6,771 bases of DNA from assembly GCA_902803675.1 (NCBI GenBank), contig CADCQZ010000256.1:1-6771 (forward strand), written 5' to 3'. The DNA is from an uncultured Eubacteriales bacterium. GTDB lineage: Bacteria; Bacillota_A; Clostridia; Christensenellales; Aristaeellaceae. Positions 5,347 through 6,771 of this stretch are shown here, one piece after another. The notes under the pieces are model-generated. The model did not search any database. It was given only the letters and a program-made list of their open reading frames with translations, and was not told the DNA's origin. The position numbers were made by a program, and so were the translations under genes. Every line of letters starts with the position of its first letter. Position 1 is the first letter of the stretch.

Positions 5347-6674
5347 TCACTTCCGACAGCTTTTTTATCTCCTCCGTGGATCACCGTATCTCCGCGGCGG
5401 TGGTGTTTTCCCTGCTCCTTTTCCTGCTGAACAAGGCGGACCGGAAGCGCTTTTTCGTTCCGAAGGCCCTTTTGTCCTGCGTCGTGATGCTGGCGGTCTG
5501 CTGGGGCCTGCGCACCTTCACGGATCAGCCGGCCCTGGACCCGCGCCTCAAAGGCCTGGGCTACGCCGTCCTCATCCTGGCGCTGTCTTTTTTATACGTG
5601 TGCTCCTGCTTTTTCTGCTACCGGATCCGGAAGTCCGAGGCCATTTACAACGGCCTGCTGGCGGTCACGATCTTCAAACTGGCCTGGAACGCCTTCAAGA
5701 CCGGCTCCAGCGCGCTGTTTATCGGCAGGGTCTCCGCGCCCTGGTCCCAGTACAGCGTCCTGGGTTCCCTGGTGAGCTACCTTGTGTACGCCCTGATCTG
5801 CCTGGTCTTCAGCCTGATGTATAAACGCCTGATCAAGGAGCCGCCGCGCCATGCCCCCGTGAGGACGATGGTGCTTTTGTCCGTCGCGTTCATCCTGCTG
5901 CAGATGATCCTGGAGTACTGCGGCCAGGTGTTCACCGCCCAGGCGGAGGCCCTGTTCCTGTATTATCTGTGCGCCCTTTTATACACCCTCATCAATTACA
6001 TCGCTCTTTTGATGATCGCCCAGCTGGACAGTTTCCGGCACGAGAACCTCACGATGCACGATTTCATCAGCAACAAGATGCGGTACTACGAGATGAGCCG
6101 GGACGGCATCACGGCCCTGCAGACCACCTGCCACGACCTCAAGCACCAGATCCGCGCCATCCGGTCCGAGGCGGGCAAGGCCCGGTTCGACGAGTACCTG
6201 AACGAGCTGGAGGACGCCGTCAACGGCTATTCCACCGTGATCGAGTGCGGACACCCCACCGTGGACCTGGTGCTGACGGAAAAAAACATCCTGTGCTGCG
6301 CCCAGCAGGTGCGCTTCACCTATATGATCGACGGCTCCCTGTTCAGCTTCCTCACCGAACGGGAGATCTATTCCCTCTTCGGCAATTCCCTGGACAACGC
6401 CCTGGAAGCGGTCCTGAAGATCGGGGATCCCTTAAAGCGCCGCATCACCCTCAAGAGCAACACCCGGGGCGCCATGGTGGTGCTCATGGTGGAAAACACT
6501 TTCGAGGGGGACCTCAGCCTCACCGGGGACGACCTGCCCCGGACCACCAAGACCGGCTCCGGCCACGGCTTCGGCTTAAGGTCCATCAGCCGCATCGCCC
6601 AGAAGCACGGCGGCATGATGTCCGTCAAGGCGGAGGACGGTATCTTCCGGCTCAGCGTGATCATGAAGCCGTGA
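5343..6674 (+). CDS. AgrC-like (GHKL) membrane sensor histidine kinase
   Basis: A 443-residue sensor kinase, presumed partner of the regulator encoded just upstream. The N-terminal half is a hydrophobic sensor with about six or seven membrane segments (about 13-30, 41-58, 71-93, 136-160, 173-193 and 203-226, possibly one more near 103-118) and no extracellular domain of note. The dimerization/phosphotransfer segment follows, with CHDLKHQIRAI around 263-273; H264 is the likely phosphorylated histidine. The ATP-binding domain has an N-box NSLDNALEA (348-356) and a glycine-rich GSGHGFGL (405-412). This layout is that of the HPK10/AgrC group, whose ligands are often peptides. No peptide precursor or AgrB-like protease is seen here, so the signal is unknown. 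The start at 5343 overlaps the regulator stop by four bases and has GGGGGA six bases upstream. An open reading extends further upstream in frame but only as an out-of-frame overlap of the regulator. Confidence 0.93.
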   Translation: MITSDSFFISSVDHRISAAVVFSLLLFLLNKADRKRFFVPKALLSCVVMLAVCWGLRTFTDQPALDPRLKGLGYAVLILALSFLYVCSCFFCYRIRKSEAIYNGLLAVTIFKLAWNAFKTGSSALFIGRVSAPWSQYSVLGSLVSYLVYALICLVFSLMYKRLIKEPPRHAPVRTMVLLSVAFILLQMILEYCGQVFTAQAEALFLYYLCALLYTLINYIALLMIAQLDSFRHENLTMHDFISNKMRYYEMSRDGITALQTTCHDLKHQIRAIRSEAGKARFDEYLNELEDAVNGYSTVIECGHPTVDLVLTEKNILCCAQQVRFTYMIDGSLFSFLTEREIYSLFGNSLDNALEAVLKIGDPLKRRITLKSNTRGAMVVLMVENTFEGDLSLTGDDLPRTTKTGSGHGFGLRSISRIAQKHGGMMSVKAEDGIFRLSVIMKP

Positions 6675-6702
6675 TCCCGGCTCATCCATAAAAAACGACA
6701 GT

Positions 6703-6732
6703 GCGCCGTTCACGTTCATTTTTTGTCGTGAA
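6703..6732 (-). repeat. Shared operator-like module, copy 2
   Basis: On the minus strand TTCACGACAAAAA (6732-6720) is followed after five bases by CGTGAACGGCGC (6714-6703). These are exact copies of the two words found at 1290-1302 and 1328-1339, in the same order, with 20 fewer bases between them. A CATTCGCGG word at 6757-6765 and a CATTC at 6767-6771 in plus orientation resemble the CATTCGCC at 1262. The window ends there, so the next gene's promoter may lie just beyond. Confidence 0.7.
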
Positions 6733-6736
6733 CGGC
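6705..6736. repeat. Perfect 10-bp inverted repeat after the kinase gene
   Basis: GCCGTTCACG (6705-6714) and CGTGAACGGC (6727-6736) flank 12 bases. On the plus strand the stem is followed after ATC by TTTT, so it could act as a weak terminator for the two-component operon, 30 bases after the stop codon. On the minus strand an alternative short stem, ACGACA with TGTCGT, is followed by six T residues (6694-6689) and could terminate a convergent gene lying to the right. Because the arms share words with the intergenic region upstream of the GH3 gene, a protein-binding site is an equally good reading. Confidence 0.6.
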
Positions 6737-6771
6737 ATCTTTTGTGCTTTACGGTCCATTCGCGGGCATTC

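Overview
The window is GC-rich, with strong G/C preference at third codon positions. It carries compact Shine-Dalgarno-led genes and an intrinsic terminator. Together with the gene families present (a reversed-domain GH3 glycosidase, a LytTR/GHKL two-component system and UxuA), this suggests a high-GC anaerobic gut or rumen Clostridia-type Bacillota. The taxon is inferred from gene content and was not tested.

Layout. The minus strand holds the 5' part of a mannonate dehydratase gene (uxuA, 537 down to 1, running off the left edge). Upstream of it on the same strand, 64 bases away, is a four-helix membrane protein of unknown function (1024-602). A 536-base intergenic region (1025-1560) separates this pair from the plus-strand genes. 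It contains candidate divergent promoters, a dense cluster of short direct repeats resembling LytTR-type operator sites, and GC-rich leader hairpins. The plus strand then holds a large GH3-family enzyme (1561-4506) with reversed domain order and a membrane helix at each end, a strong terminator (4524-4559), a good sigma-A-type promoter (4570-4598), a LytTR response regulator (4642-5346) and a translationally coupled GHKL/AgrC-like sensor kinase (5343-6674). The last 97 bases contain a 10-bp inverted repeat.

Working model (inference). The kinase senses an unknown signal and phosphorylates the LytTR regulator. The regulator would bind repeat clusters in the 1225-1412 intergenic region and drive the membrane-tethered glycosidase on one side and the small membrane protein on the other. 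The strongest sequence support for a shared operator is that a 13-mer (TTCACGACAAAAA) and a 12-mer (CGTGAACGGCGC) recur in the same order and relative orientation just after the kinase gene, on the opposite strand, with 5 bases between them instead of 25. The uxuA gene adds a hexuronate-catabolism link, but whether it belongs to the same regulon is not shown. No signal-peptide gene or AgrB-like processing protease is visible, so the kinase's ligand is open.
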